This document shows positions 45,167 through 54,890 of a DNA stretch of 64,000 nt, in pieces. The notes under the pieces were generated by a model, which was not told the DNA's origin, made no database searches, and was given only the letters and a program-made list of their open reading frames with translations. This stretch comes from Oryzomonas japonica. GTDB lineage: Bacteria > Desulfobacterota > Desulfuromonadia > Geobacterales > Pseudopelobacteraceae. Numbering within the stretch: position 1 is the first letter of the stretch; each line of letters opens with the position of its first letter. The translations under genes and the position numbers were made by a program. The stretch lies in contig NZ_VZQZ01000007.1 in the NCBI RefSeq assembly GCF_008802365.1, positions 59,259 through 123,258 of the forward strand, given 5' to 3'.

Positions 45167-46360
45167 TTATCCTTTGAGCCCGGCTTCCTGGGCCAATGCG
45201 CGCCAGGCCGGCAGGCTCCGCTCGATCATGCCCATGTCCACGCAGTAGGCGATCCTGAAAAAGCCGGGCGCCCCAAATCCGCTTCCCGGCACCAGGAGGA
45301 TGCGGTGTTTCTGGGCCAGTTTGATGAATGCCACGTCGTCGGCCAGGGGGGAGGCGGGGAAGAGGTAAAAGGCGCCGTCCGGTTTAACCACCTTGAACCC
45401 CATGGCGGTCAACTCCCGTAGCAGAAGATCGCGTTTCGACCGATACGGTTCGATATCCACCGACTCGTCCTGCAGGTTGGCCACCAGACGCTGCATGAGG
45501 GCCGGTGCATTGACGAAACCCAGGACACGGTTGCAGTAGATGGCGCCCCCCATGAACTGCATGGCGGTGGGCATCCGTGGGTTGATGGCCAGGTACCCGA
45601 TCCGCTCGCCCGGCAGGGCCAGATCTTTGCTGTGGGAAGTAACGATGACGGCATTTTCTATCAGCGGGAAGATATTGGGGACGTGCTTGCCGTCATAGGT
45701 AATGCGGGCGTAGGGTTCATCGGAGATGACGTAAATATGGCGGCTGGTCTTCTGCTGCGTCTTCTCCAGGAGATCGCCGAGTTTACGCAGGCTTTCCGCA
45801 GGATAGATCACCCCGGTAGGGTTGTTGGGAGAGCAGACGATGATGGCCCGCGTCTTCGGCGTGAGCGCCCGTTCGATGGCGTCCACGTCGAGCTGGAAGG
45901 TGTCGCGGTCGGTCCAGACCGGCACCGGAACGCCGCCGTGGTTGTCGATGTACGATGTGTATTCCACAAAATAGGGGGCCAGGACGATAACCTCATCACC
46001 CGGATTGAGGATGGTCTTGAGCACCACATTGAGTGCCCCTCCCGCTCCGCAGGTCATGACCACGTGTTCGAAGGTGACCGGCAGCCCGGAATCCTTGGCC
46101 AGTTTGGCCGCCACGGCGGCCCGGGTTTCGGTGTAGCCCGCATTGTTCATATAACTGTGCATGCCGGGCAGGGGATGTTGGGCCAAGGCCAGAAGCTCGC
46201 GGTAGAAGGCTTCGGGCGGTTCCACATTCGGGTTTCCCAGGGTGAAGTCATAGACGTTGTCGGCACCGAATTCCCGGCGCAGAATCTCTCCCTCCTCGAA
46301 CATCTTGCGAATCCAGGATGATCGTGAGATGAATCCGGCAATTTTGGTAGCGATGGCCAT
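45167..46360 (-). CDS. Aspartate-type class I aminotransferase
   Basis: 397 residues. Fold-type I PLP enzyme: FTLGNPNVEPPEAF at the N-terminus, MTCGAGGALNVVLKTILNPG cofactor loop, CSPNNPTGVIYP with substrate-binding Asn, ISDEPYARITYDG and the PLP lysine in SHSKDLALPGERIGY. The C-terminal Arg that binds carboxylate is in FFRIAYC. It transaminates an amino acid with 2-oxoglutarate; the exact substrate (Asp, aromatic or Ala) cannot be set from motifs. Confidence 0.9.
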   Translation of the reverse strand: MAIATKIAGFISRSSWIRKMFEEGEILRREFGADNVYDFTLGNPNVEPPEAFYRELLALAQHPLPGMHSYMNNAGYTETRAAVAAKLAKDSGLPVTFEHVVMTCGAGGALNVVLKTILNPGDEVIVLAPYFVEYTSYIDNHGGVPVPVWTDRDTFQLDVDAIERALTPKTRAIIVCSPNNPTGVIYPAESLRKLGDLLEKTQQKTSRHIYVISDEPYARITYDGKHVPNIFPLIENAVIVTSHSKDLALPGERIGYLAINPRMPTAMQFMGGAIYCNRVLGFVNAPALMQRLVANLQDESVDIEPYRSKRDLLLRELTAMGFKVVKPDGAFYLFPASPLADDVAFIKLAQKHRILLVPGSGFGAPGFFRIAYCVDMGMIERSLPAWRALAQEAGLKG

Positions 46361-46433
46361 GGCTGTTCCTCCCTGGTGCCTTTTCTGATAAGATACTCCT
46401 TTCTTTATTACTACAACCGTTCCGGAGAACTCA

Positions 46434-47312
46434 ATGGAAATTCCATCCTACCCTGACTCACGTCCTCTCGATCTTGTCGATAAGCCTTTGCTGGATGTGC
46501 GTTTTTCCGTTTTCCAACCGCGTATCTCCGAAATGACCTTTGCCGGCCTGTACCTGTTTCGCGCCGCCCACGACTATCGGTTGACCATGGTGGGGGACTC
46601 GTTGGTGGTCCTGGGGCGCGGGTATTCGGGGGAGCGCTACTGCATGCCGCCCCTGGGGGGGGGCGTGGAAACGGCGCTGGACAGGGTGTGGGACGACGGG
46701 CTGGAACTCTACGGCACCGATGAGGCGTTTGCGGAACGCTGTCTGAAGCGGGGAGGGGTGACCGCGGTGGAAGACCGGGACTCCTTCGACTATCTCTACC
46801 TGCGGGAGGAGCTTGCTACCCTGCCGGGCAACCGTTTTCACAAGAAAAAGAACCGTATCAGCTATTTTACCGCCCGCCACGAGTACCGGGTGGAGCCCTT
46901 CTCGGAACAGTACCGGGCGGGGTGTCGTAAGCTGCTGGAGGTCTGGAGGGGTATGGCTGCCGAGGAGGAGCCGTCCTTCGGGCTGGAGATCGAGGCCACC
47001 GCCGAGGCGGTGGAAAAAGCGGAACTTTTGGGGCTGGAAGGGGTTGTGGTGACGGTTGCCGGGGAGGTCAAGGCCTTCAGCCTGGGGGAGCGGCTCAACG
47101 TCGAGACCACGGTGTGCCATTTCGAAAAGACCGACCCTTTCATGGAGGGGCTCTCCCAGCTCATTAACCGCGAGTACAGCCGTCTTTTGTTCAATGACTG
47201 CAAATTTGTGAACCGGGAGCAGGACCTGGGGGATGCGGGGTTGCGCAGTGCCAAACTTTCCTACCATCCGGCCGAGTTGATCAAAAAGTTCCGCATTCGC
47301 CGGGCGCCATAA
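46434..47312 (+). CDS. DUF2156 (LPG-synthetase C-terminal GNAT-like) protein
   Basis: 292 residues. The domain of phosphatidylglycerol lysyltransferase C-termini stands alone here: FAGLYLFRAAHDYRLTMVG, GNRFHKKKNRISYFTARHEY, EGVVVTVAGEVKAFSLGERL, VCHFEKTDPFMEGLSQLINR. It has two GNAT-like folds and presumably transfers an aminoacyl group from aminoacyl-tRNA, with acceptor unknown. No membrane part, so not an LPG synthase. Divergent from the aminotransferase. Confidence 0.85.
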   Translation: MEIPSYPDSRPLDLVDKPLLDVRFSVFQPRISEMTFAGLYLFRAAHDYRLTMVGDSLVVLGRGYSGERYCMPPLGGGVETALDRVWDDGLELYGTDEAFAERCLKRGGVTAVEDRDSFDYLYLREELATLPGNRFHKKKNRISYFTARHEYRVEPFSEQYRAGCRKLLEVWRGMAAEEEPSFGLEIEATAEAVEKAELLGLEGVVVTVAGEVKAFSLGERLNVETTVCHFEKTDPFMEGLSQLINREYSRLLFNDCKFVNREQDLGDAGLRSAKLSYHPAELIKKFRIRRAP

Positions 47313-47614
47313 CCACAAGCTATTTATAGCAATCATTGATTGTCACGGATCTTTCGCATAAACGGAGAAAGGCTACCACCCCCGACCCCTCCTAAACTAG
47401 GAGGGGGGGAAAGCGCCAAACTCTTCCCCCTCCTTGATAAGGAGGGGGGCAGGGGGTGGTTGATCCTCCCCGGAGGTGAGGGGAAAACGATAAATAGTTT
47501 GCAATCGCTGGAAAAATATTGTACATAACCTGTTCTTTTAAAGACGGCATCCGTGCCGCATCTCCTTGCTCCGGGCAGGACCGGGGCTCGAAAACCGTGA
47601 GGAGGAAACATCAC
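47313..47614. other. Intergenic region before rpsF with GC palindrome
   Basis: 302 bases containing the repeat at 47375-47460. The remainder should carry the rpsF promoter; the ribosome site GAGGAGGAAA is at the right end. No gene recognised. Confidence 0.4.
47375..47460. repeat. CCCCTCCT palindromic repeat
   Basis: ACCACCCCC at the left end and GGGGGTGGT at the right end are reverse complements. Inside, CCCCTCCTaaactAGGAGGGGG and CCCCCTCCTtgataAGGAGGGGG form two further hairpins. This 86-bp structure resembles a dispersed REP-like sequence of the CCCCTCCT type; only one copy is in the window. Confidence 0.7.
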
Positions 47615-48001
47615 ATGAGGAAGTATGAAACAATTTTCATCCTCCAGCCGGAACTTGGCGAAGACGAGATCAAAAGCATCGGCGCCAAGGTTCAGGAGGT
47701 CATCTCGTCGTACAATGGCGAGTGCTTCAGGCTGGACGACTGGGGTGTCAGGAAGCTGGCATACCCCATCAGGAAGTTTGCCAGAGGACGCTACTACTAT
47801 CTTCGTTTTGATGGCGGGGCGGAGCTGATCGCCGAGTTGGAACGGCGCCTCAGACTTAACGAAAAGGTACTCCGGTACCAGAGCGTCAACATTACCGGAG
47901 AGCCCGAGAAGGCTGTTGAGAAAAAAGCTCCCGTAGTCGAAGCGGAAGCGGTCGAGGCTGTTGAAGAAGCAGTCCCTGCCGTTGAAGCGGCAAACGAATA
48001 A
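47615..48001 (+). CDS. rpsF: 30S ribosomal protein bS6
   Basis: 128 residues from MRKYETIFILQPELGEDEIK. VRKLAYPIRKFARGRYYYLR is conserved. A C-terminal acidic/alanine tail (EAEAVEAVEEAVPAVEAANE) extends the 95-residue core. It heads the bS6-bS18-DUF2232-bL9 operon. The common ssb gene between S6 and S18 is absent here. Confidence 0.97.
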   Translation: MRKYETIFILQPELGEDEIKSIGAKVQEVISSYNGECFRLDDWGVRKLAYPIRKFARGRYYYLRFDGGAELIAELERRLRLNEKVLRYQSVNITGEPEKAVEKKAPVVEAEAVEAVEEAVPAVEAANE

Positions 48002-48022
48002 TTTCCTGGAGGATATACTATC

Positions 48023-48343
48023 ATGAGCGACGAAAGACCCAGCACCCCGTATCAACGTCCGGCAGGCGGTCCCGGCCAGCGTCCCGCAGGCGGCCCCGGC
48101 GGCCCCCGCAAGCGCCGTCCGTTTCAGCGCAGGAAGGTATGCCGTTTTTGCGCCGAAAAGAACCTGACCATTGATTACAAAGAACCCCGTACCCTGCGCT
48201 ACTTCATCTCGGAGCGCGGCAAGATCGTTCCCCGCCGCATCTCTGGCAACTGTGCGAAACACCAGCGGGAAATTACCGAGGCCATCAAGCGCGCCCGCAA
48301 CCTAGCGCTCTTGCCGATCGCCGCGAACCACTCGCTGTCCTAG
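48023..48343 (+). CDS. rpsR: 30S ribosomal protein bS18
   Basis: 106 residues. The N-terminus is extended by a [16 protein letters not shown] repeat before the conserved core [20 protein letters not shown] and [20 protein letters not shown]. The four cysteines and His pattern suggests a zinc-containing (C+) form. GGAGGATA precedes the start. Confidence 0.97.
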   Translation: MSDERPSTPYQRPAGGPGQRPAGGPGGPRKRRPFQRRKVCRFCAEKNLTIDYKEPRTLRYFISERGKIVPRRISGNCAKHQREITEAIKRARNLALLPIAANHSLS

Positions 48344-48350
48344 GGTCTGA

Positions 48351-49310
48351 ATGAACCCGAACACACCGGCCGATTCCATTAAGGCGCGGCTTACTGCAGT
48401 TCTCGTGGGCACCGCAGGCACGTTCGCGTTGTTTGCGGTGTCCTTTGTACTACCGCCGCTCGGTTTCTTTACGGGGCTTCTGGCCCCCTTCCCGGTGGTG
48501 TATTATCGCTTGCGTCAGGGACGCGGCACAGCGGCCGTCATCCTTGCGTTGGCCGGTATCGCATTGACGGCGGTATACAGTCCGAATGTGGGCGCTATCT
48601 ATCTGTTGCAATGCGGGGTTATCGCCCTGCTGATGCCGGAACTGTTGCTGCGAGGGCATGGCGCGGCCCGGACTATTGCCTGGACCACGGGCGTTAGCGC
48701 GGCGCTTGTGGCCGTGGTCGCCGTCACTCTGACGCTGGTCAGCAACCAGGATCTGCAACAAGCCCTTTCCGGCGAGATTTCCACCAGTATCTCCCGGGCG
48801 CTCGCCCTGTATGAAAAGAGCGGCGTCAAAGGCGACGAGCTGTCCATGGTCAAAAAGTCCATGGACATGGCTGCAGCGCTATTGATCAGGGTTTATCCGT
48901 CATTGGTGACCATCCTGCTCGGGATTATGGCGGGATGCAATCTGGCGCTCATACGCAGGCCGGCATTCCTGATGGGGTACCGGTTTCCCCTGGGCGATTT
49001 CAAGGATCTCCGGCTGCCGGAACCTTTGGTCTGGATCCTGATTGCAGCCGGATTTGCCATGCTGGCGCCCAGCCGGTTCGTCACGATGCCGGCTCTCAAC
49101 GTACTGGTCGTAACGACAACGCTTTATTTTCTGCAGGGGTTGGCGGTTATCCTGACCCTCACCGCCCGCCAGGCTTTTTACAGCATCATACGCGTGTTTC
49201 TCTGGGTGATGCTGCTGATACAACCGTATCTCGCGGCCATTGTTGCCGCCATCGGCATATTTGATCTGTGGGGAGACTTCCGTACCCCCAAAAAACAGGA
49301 AAACCTGTAA
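48351..49310 (+). CDS. DUF2232 integral membrane protein
   Basis: 319 residues with about eight hydrophobic spans, e.g. AVLVGTAGTFALFAVSFVLP, MAGCNLALIRR and IRVFLWVMLLIQPYLAAIVA. This family is regularly encoded between rpsR and rplI in Desulfobacterota. It starts 7 bases after rpsR. The function is not established; membrane biogenesis or transport roles are guesses. Confidence 0.85.
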   Translation: MNPNTPADSIKARLTAVLVGTAGTFALFAVSFVLPPLGFFTGLLAPFPVVYYRLRQGRGTAAVILALAGIALTAVYSPNVGAIYLLQCGVIALLMPELLLRGHGAARTIAWTTGVSAALVAVVAVTLTLVSNQDLQQALSGEISTSISRALALYEKSGVKGDELSMVKKSMDMAAALLIRVYPSLVTILLGIMAGCNLALIRRPAFLMGYRFPLGDFKDLRLPEPLVWILIAAGFAMLAPSRFVTMPALNVLVVTTTLYFLQGLAVILTLTARQAFYSIIRVFLWVMLLIQPYLAAIVAAIGIFDLWGDFRTPKKQENL

Positions 49311-49335
49311 TAATCAGGCTCGAAAGGAGAGAAGT

Positions 49336-49779
49336 ATGAAGGTCATTCTGAAGGAAAACATCGAAACCCTCGGCCACATCGGCGACATCGTCAAGGTTGC
49401 TCCCGGCTATGCCCGCAATTATCTGGTCCCCAAAGGGTTTGCCATCGAGGCGACCGAGAAGAACGCCAAGGCGCTTGAACACGCCAAACGCCAGTTGACC
49501 TACAAGAAGAACAAGACCCTGGAGGCCGCCCGCAGCCTGGCCGCCAAACTGGAAGGGCTTGCCATCGAGTTGATCCACCAGGCCGGCGAAGAAGGAAAAC
49601 TCTTCGGTTCCGTCACCAATATGGAGATCGCCGCGTTCCTCACCGAAAAGGGCTTTGACATCGACCGCAAGAAGATCGTTCTTGCCGAGCCGATCAAGCA
49701 GCTGGGCGAGACGAGCGTTCCGGTCAAGATTCACCCCGAAGTTGTCGCAACCCTCAAGGTGACCATCAAGGCCGCCTGA
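49336..49779 (+). CDS. rplI: 50S ribosomal protein bL9
   Basis: 147 residues. The N-terminal domain MKVILKENIETLGHIGDIVK and PGYARNYLVPKGFAIEAT is classical L9; a long central helix and the C-terminal domain (KLFGSVTNMEIAAFL, GETSVPVKIHPEVVATLKV) follow. AAAGGAGAG upstream. Confidence 0.97.
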   Translation: MKVILKENIETLGHIGDIVKVAPGYARNYLVPKGFAIEATEKNAKALEHAKRQLTYKKNKTLEAARSLAAKLEGLAIELIHQAGEEGKLFGSVTNMEIAAFLTEKGFDIDRKKIVLAEPIKQLGETSVPVKIHPEVVATLKVTIKAA

Positions 49780-49804
49780 TCTCTGGATTCATAGCAGAAA
49801 CAGC

Positions 49805-49839
49805 AAAAGCCCGCCGGATTCTTTCCGGTGGGCTTTTTT
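49805..49839 (+). terminator. Terminator of the rpsF-rplI operon
   Basis: AGCCCGCCGG (49808-49817) pairs with CCGGTGGGCT (49825-49834), one G-T, followed by TTTTT. Confidence 0.8.
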
Positions 49840-49856
49840 GTGATAAGAGCATCAAA

Positions 49857-49995
49857 ATCCGCCACAGAGACAGTGAGACACAGAGGTACACAGAGAAAGA
49901 AAGGCGTAACGGCTTCAGGGAAATCAGGAATCTTGCCTTTGCGGCCTGCTGTAATCTCTTATTTTTCTCTGTGTCTCTGTGTCTCCGTGGCAGAT
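49857..49995. repeat. CACAGAGAC inverted-repeat element, copy 3
   Basis: The left end ATCCGCCACAGAGAC and right end GTCTCCGTGGCAGAT pair with two mismatches; pairing continues through GACACAGAG/CTCTGTGTC blocks. 139 bp between the rplI terminator and trpG. Confidence 0.8.
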
Positions 49996-50004
49996 GTTCA
50001 TTTG

Positions 50005-50574
50005 TTATCTGCTTATCTTCAAAAAATTCTCCAGCAGGTTCATCCCCCCCTCGGTGAGGATCGACTCGGGATGGAACTGGACCCCCCAGATGGGCAGCGT
50101 CGTGTGGCGCATCCCCATGATTTCGCCGTTCTCGACCCATGCCGTGACCTCAAGACAATCCGGCAGGCTGCTCCGCTCCACCACCAGGGAGTGGTAGCGG
50201 GTGGCCTGGAACGGGTTCGGAAGCCCGGCAAAAAGTTCCCGGTCATCGTGGATGATCGGCGAGGTCTTGCCGTGCATCAGGGAAACGCTCCTGACGACCT
50301 TTCCCCCGAATGCCTCCCCGATGGCCTGATGGCCGAGACAGACACCCAGGATCGGAATCTTGCCGGCGAAATGTTTGATCGCCTGCACCGATATGCCCGC
50401 CTCGCCGGGGGAGCAGGGGCCGGGGGAGATCACCAGTCGCTCCGGCTGTAGGGCCTCGATCTCTTCCAGGGTGATCTTGTCGTTGCGGTAGACGCGCACG
50501 TCTTCGCCCAGCTGGCCGAAGTATTGGACGATATTGAAGGTGAAGGAATCGTAGTTATCGATCATCAGCAGCAT
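50005..50574 (-). CDS. trpG: Anthranilate synthase glutamine amidotransferase subunit
   Basis: 189 residues. [30 protein letters not shown], the nucleophile Cys in [15 protein letters not shown], and the His-Glu pair in [15 protein letters not shown]. It releases ammonia from glutamine for TrpE (the same domain can serve aminodeoxychorismate synthase). It starts one base after the trpE stop (TAACATG). Confidence 0.95.
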   Translation of the reverse strand: MLLMIDNYDSFTFNIVQYFGQLGEDVRVYRNDKITLEEIEALQPERLVISPGPCSPGEAGISVQAIKHFAGKIPILGVCLGHQAIGEAFGGKVVRSVSLMHGKTSPIIHDDRELFAGLPNPFQATRYHSLVVERSSLPDCLEVTAWVENGEIMGMRHTTLPIWGVQFHPESILTEGGMNLLENFLKISR

Positions 50575-50575
50575 G

Positions 50576-52051
50576 TTATTCGAGCCCTTTCTCGGCAATC
50601 TCCAGCGCCCGCCGCGCGGCCATGGCCTTGTTGACGGTTTCCTGCCACTCGGCAGCCGGATCGGAATCGGCAACAACGCCGCCCCCGGCCTGGATGTGCA
50701 CCATGCCGTCCTTGATTACCAAGGTGCGGATGGTGATGGCCAGGTCCATGTTGCCGGAAAAGGAAAAATAACCCACAGCGCCGCCATAGATTTCGCGGCG
50801 CACCGGTTCCAGTTCGTCGATGATCTCCATGGCCCTGATCTTGGGCGCACCGGAGAGGGTGCCGGCCGGAAACGTGGCCTGCACGACGTCGAAGGCGTCG
50901 TGGTCGCTCCTCAGCCGCCCCTGTACGTTGGACACGATATGCATCACGTGGGAGTAGCGTTCGATGACCATCAGTTCCGACACCGTGACCGATCCCGTGG
51001 TGCAGACGCGCCCCAGGTCATTCCGTCCCAAATCCACCAGCATGACGTGTTCGGCCCGTTCCTTGGGGTCGCCCAGCAACTCCTCGGCCAGCCGGGCATC
51101 CTCCTGGGGCGTGGCGCCCCGGGGGCGGGTGCCGGCGATGGGACGGAGTTCGACCCGGTCCCCCTCCTTGCGCACCATGACCTCGGGCGAGGCCCCGGCG
51201 ATGACCGTGCCGTCCAGTTTCAGGAAAAACATATAGGGGGAGGGGTTCATGGTGCGCAGCACGCGGTAGACGTCAAACGGGTCGGCCGAGAGCCGCCCGC
51301 TGAAACGCTGGGATGGGACCACCTGGATGATGTCCCCGGCCCGGACATACTCCTTGGCCTTTTCCACGGCCGCCTCGTACGCCTCGCGGGTGACATTGGA
51401 GCGCATCTCCACCGGGCCTCCCGAAGACGGGGGCGCGGCCGGCGGTAGCGGGGCGCGCAGTTTGCTGATGATGGTTTCGATCTTCTCCGTAGCCTGCCGA
51501 TAGGCCTCTTCCGGGGTAGTGGCGCCATCCAGGTGGGCATTGGAGACCACTTTGATCTTCTGGGCCATGGTATCGAAGATGACGATGGTGTCGGTCACCA
51601 GAAAATAGGCTTCGTAGGCATCCAGGACGGCCGGTTTCTCCGTGGGCAGGTGCTCGAAGTGGCGCACCATGTCGTACCCCAGGTAGCCGACGGCGCCGCC
51701 GAAGAAGCGGGGCAGGCCCTCGACCTCCACCGGGGTGAATCGGGCCAGCAGGGTGCGGATGGCGCCGAGCGGATCATCGGTGGTTACCGTGGTCGTGACG
51801 TCGTTCTCGATGATCTCGACGGTGTGCCCCTTGGAGCGGATGACGCATGAGGGACTGGAGCCGAGAAAGGAGTAGCGCCCCCATTTTTCGCCACCCTCGA
51901 TACTTTCGAGCAAAAAGGAAAAACGTCCGTCGTCGAGCTTTTTAAAGGCGGTGACCGGCGTATCCATGTCGGCCATGATTTCCCGGTAGACCGGGATCAG
52001 GTTGCCGCTCCTGGACAGGGTGCGAAAGGTGTCAATGGGGGGAAAAAACAT
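50576..52051 (-). CDS. trpE: Anthranilate synthase component I
   Basis: 491 residues. The feedback-inhibition region [18 protein letters not shown] at the N-terminus contains the Leu-Leu-Glu-Ser Trp-binding motif. Catalytic chorismate-domain motifs [48 protein letters not shown] and [16 protein letters not shown] follow. It makes anthranilate from chorismate. No Trp leader peptide is evident in the 170-base gap upstream, shared with cheV. Confidence 0.96.
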   Translation of the reverse strand: MFFPPIDTFRTLSRSGNLIPVYREIMADMDTPVTAFKKLDDGRFSFLLESIEGGEKWGRYSFLGSSPSCVIRSKGHTVEIIENDVTTTVTTDDPLGAIRTLLARFTPVEVEGLPRFFGGAVGYLGYDMVRHFEHLPTEKPAVLDAYEAYFLVTDTIVIFDTMAQKIKVVSNAHLDGATTPEEAYRQATEKIETIISKLRAPLPPAAPPSSGGPVEMRSNVTREAYEAAVEKAKEYVRAGDIIQVVPSQRFSGRLSADPFDVYRVLRTMNPSPYMFFLKLDGTVIAGASPEVMVRKEGDRVELRPIAGTRPRGATPQEDARLAEELLGDPKERAEHVMLVDLGRNDLGRVCTTGSVTVSELMVIERYSHVMHIVSNVQGRLRSDHDAFDVVQATFPAGTLSGAPKIRAMEIIDELEPVRREIYGGAVGYFSFSGNMDLAITIRTLVIKDGMVHIQAGGGVVADSDPAAEWQETVNKAMAARRALEIAEKGLE

Positions 52052-52221
52052 GTGCGTGGCTCCGAAAATCTGTCAGGATGATTGGAAAAGCTAGCACAGA
52101 CCGCCCGGGGGAGTCAAGTTCAGCGGGGTGGCCCGGTCGTCAGGTTTGATATTTATAAACTCTTCCCTTCATAGATTTTCGTTGATATACTGCTCCGAAA
52201 ATTACTGCAAAGGGCCCGGAT

Positions 52222-53166
52222 ATGAAACAGACTAACATACTGCTGGAGAGCGATACCAACGAGCTTGAAATCGTCGAGTTCAGGATCGACGAGATGGATG
52301 CCCACAATAATCTCGTGCCCTGCCACTACGGCGTCAATGTGGCCAAGGTCCGGGAGATTATCCGGCTGCCCCAGATGTCCCGGGTCGTCAATGCCAAGCC
52401 GGGCGTGGAGGGGATGATCAAGCTGCGGGACAAGGTCATTACCGTTATCAACCTCGCCAAGGTGCTCGGCAAGGATACGGGAGACCTGGTGGCGGACCGG
52501 GTGGTGGTCCTCGAGTTCAATAACCTGATGGTCGGGGTGCTGGTCCACTCGGTTTCCCGCATCTACCGGATCTCGTGGAAAAACGTCGAGCCGCCGTCCC
52601 ACTCGGTGCACAGCGAACAGGTTACCGGGCTGGTGAAAATGGATGATCGTATCATCCTGGTGCTGGACTTCGAGAAGATCGTGGGCGAGCTCTGCTCGGA
52701 GAGCGCCTTGAGGCCGCTTGCAGAAGGTGCCCTGTTGTCATCCGAAGGTGGCGTCGTGGACCGCTCCCACAAAACGATACTGGTCGCCGACGACTCCCTA
52801 TTCATTCGCAATACCCTGTGCCAGACCCTGCGTTCGGCCGGCTATGCCGTTACCGAAGCGGAAAACGGCGCCGAGGCATGGGGCATCATTCAGGATAAAA
52901 TCACCCACTGCACCCAGGATGGCAGCGACTTCAGGTCCCACATCAGCATGATGATCACCGACGTGGAGATGCCGCAGATGGACGGCCTGCACCTGACCTC
53001 GCTCGTGCGCAAGGAAGAAACGCTGAAGAGTTTGCCGGTTGTGATCTTCTCCTCCCTTGCCTCCGAGGATAACAAGCGCAAGTGGATCGGACTGGGGGCC
53101 AACCATATCCTGACCAAACCCGATCTGCCCAACCTTGTCAGGGTGGCAGACGAGCTGACCCTGTAA
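52222..53166 (+). CDS. cheV: Chemotaxis protein CheV (CheW-receiver fusion)
   Basis: 314 residues. CheW domain about 10-165 (GVNVAKVREIIRLPQMSRVV, GMIKLRDKVITVINLAKVLG), receiver about 183-314 with Asp247 in MMITDVEMPQMDG and Lys in HILTKPDLP. CheV couples receptors to CheA and can act as a phosphorylation-tuned adaptor. It lies away from the main chemotaxis operon, divergent from trpE. Confidence 0.94.
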   Translation: MKQTNILLESDTNELEIVEFRIDEMDAHNNLVPCHYGVNVAKVREIIRLPQMSRVVNAKPGVEGMIKLRDKVITVINLAKVLGKDTGDLVADRVVVLEFNNLMVGVLVHSVSRIYRISWKNVEPPSHSVHSEQVTGLVKMDDRIILVLDFEKIVGELCSESALRPLAEGALLSSEGGVVDRSHKTILVADDSLFIRNTLCQTLRSAGYAVTEAENGAEAWGIIQDKITHCTQDGSDFRSHISMMITDVEMPQMDGLHLTSLVRKEETLKSLPVVIFSSLASEDNKRKWIGLGANHILTKPDLPNLVRVADELTL

Positions 53167-53444
53167 CGTCCTGCCGACCGAGCCTTGTGCCCACGCGCCT
53201 CGTCTCTCTTTTTCATCACCTTTTGCCCCGTGCGTGCCGTTCATTTTTCCCGTTTCGGGCCGTGCGGTCGGCCGTGCGGGGCCCCCTTAGTCGCCGCTCT
53301 CCGGGCCGAAGTGCCAAGCTCGGAGAGTTGCCGCTCTTGTAATAAATTCTTTTCCCCAGTGCCGGCAGATTGACCTGCTTTTTTTGTTGCCATAAGTTGT
53401 TTTGGCGATAATTTTGCATTATTCCGCAGCAGGAGGGAAGACCC

Positions 53445-54881
53445 ATGACCGATACGCAAAAATCGCAAAAAAACGGCAAGGTGCCCCTTGTCCTGTTTGT
53501 CGATGATAATGCCGATTTTCTGGAAGAGATTCGGTTTGTGCTTCTTTCCACCTCGATCTGCGAAATGGTGACACTTACCGACAGCAGCCAGGTACTGGCG
53601 GAATTGGACAAGGGCATCTATTCTGCTCTTTTCCTGGACTGGATCATGCCGGGCGTCTCGGGTGCCGACCTTCTACCGGTCATTACCCAGAAATATCCGA
53701 CCATCCCGGTCATCATCATGACCGGGGTAAGCGATGTCGATACGGTGGTAAGCTGCATGAAACAGGGGGCCATGGACTACATCACCAAACCCCTCGATTC
53801 ATCACGGCTCATATCCAGCATCAACAACGCATTCAAGATCCTCGAGCTTTCAAACCAGAACCAGCAACTCCAGAACTATCTCCTGGGCGATCCCCTGGCC
53901 CAGCCGGATACCTTCAAGGACATCCTGACCCGCAGCGACAAGATGCAGTCCATTTTCAAGCTGGTGGAGACCATCGCCCCCTCCCGCTACCCGGTGCTCA
54001 TCACCGGAGAAACCGGGGTCGGCAAGGAACTGATCGCCCGCGCCATTCACAAGGCCAGCGGCCAGCAGGGCAGTTTTACCCCCCTGAATGTGGCCGGGCT
54101 CGATGCCCATATGTTCGAGGATACGCTCTTCGGCCACAAAAAAGGTGCATTCACCGGTGCGAACGAACTTCGCCAGGGATTGATCGCAAAGGCGCAGGGC
54201 GGGACCCTGTTTCTCGACGAGATCGGCGATCTGGCGCCCGAATCCCAGATCAAGCTGCTCCGGCTCCTGCAGGAAAACGAGTATTACCGCCTGGGCTCGG
54301 ATGTCCTCCTGAAGAGCGACGCGCGGATTATCGTTGCCTCCAACCGGGATTTCAAACAGCTGGTCGCCGAGGGTGCATTCAGGGAAGACCTCTATCACCG
54401 GATATGTTACCACAAACTGCACATACCCCCCTTGCGGGAGCGGCGCGAGGATATCCTGCCCTTGGTGAGCCATTATATCAACATGGCGGCAAAAGCCATG
54501 GGTAAAAGGGCGCCCAGGATTGCCGCGGAGTTGCGCTGGCTGCTGGAAGAGTATGAGTATCCCGGCAATGTCAGGGAACTCATCAACAAGGTCAGCAGCG
54601 CGGTGGTCGTCAACAAAACAGGCCTGCTGGTGCAGAGCGACTTCCCGGATCTGGCGGTCAGGTCCAGAACCATGATCGATGCCGGAACCAAGGTCGCCAA
54701 TAGCCAGTTCAGCCTGCATGTGGTCTTTCCCAAATTTCCCTCCATGGGGCAAATCGAGAAATTGATGTTCGAAGAGGCGCTAAAGGTTACGGGGGGCAAA
54801 AAGGGGCCGGCCGCCGACCTTCTCGGCGTGTGCCGTCAGACGGTGCAGAAAAAGCTGAGCGAATTGGAAAAGATGAACTGA
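53445..54881 (+). CDS. Sigma-54 response regulator facing the TonB/kinase operon
   Basis: 478 residues. Receiver with Asp65 in [16 protein letters not shown]+ domain with Walker [15 protein letters not shown] in [13 protein letters not shown], Walker [10 protein letters not shown], and a Fis-like C-terminus [20 protein letters not shown]. It activates sigma-54 promoters. It is convergent with, and 9 bases from, a histidine kinase gene that is its likely partner. Ribosome site AGGAGGG. Confidence 0.93.
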   Translation: MTDTQKSQKNGKVPLVLFVDDNADFLEEIRFVLLSTSICEMVTLTDSSQVLAELDKGIYSALFLDWIMPGVSGADLLPVITQKYPTIPVIIMTGVSDVDTVVSCMKQGAMDYITKPLDSSRLISSINNAFKILELSNQNQQLQNYLLGDPLAQPDTFKDILTRSDKMQSIFKLVETIAPSRYPVLITGETGVGKELIARAIHKASGQQGSFTPLNVAGLDAHMFEDTLFGHKKGAFTGANELRQGLIAKAQGGTLFLDEIGDLAPESQIKLLRLLQENEYYRLGSDVLLKSDARIIVASNRDFKQLVAEGAFREDLYHRICYHKLHIPPLRERREDILPLVSHYINMAAKAMGKRAPRIAAELRWLLEEYEYPGNVRELINKVSSAVVVNKTGLLVQSDFPDLAVRSRTMIDAGTKVANSQFSLHVVFPKFPSMGQIEKLMFEEALKVTGGKKGPAADLLGVCRQTVQKKLSELEKMN

Positions 54882-54890
54882 AAACTGGGC

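Noticed and set aside
47519..47614. In-frame extension of rpsF upstream of the ATG at 47615
   Set aside because: Starts at a poor codon without a ribosome site; GAGGAGGAAA fits the ATG at 47615 and the bS6 N-terminus.
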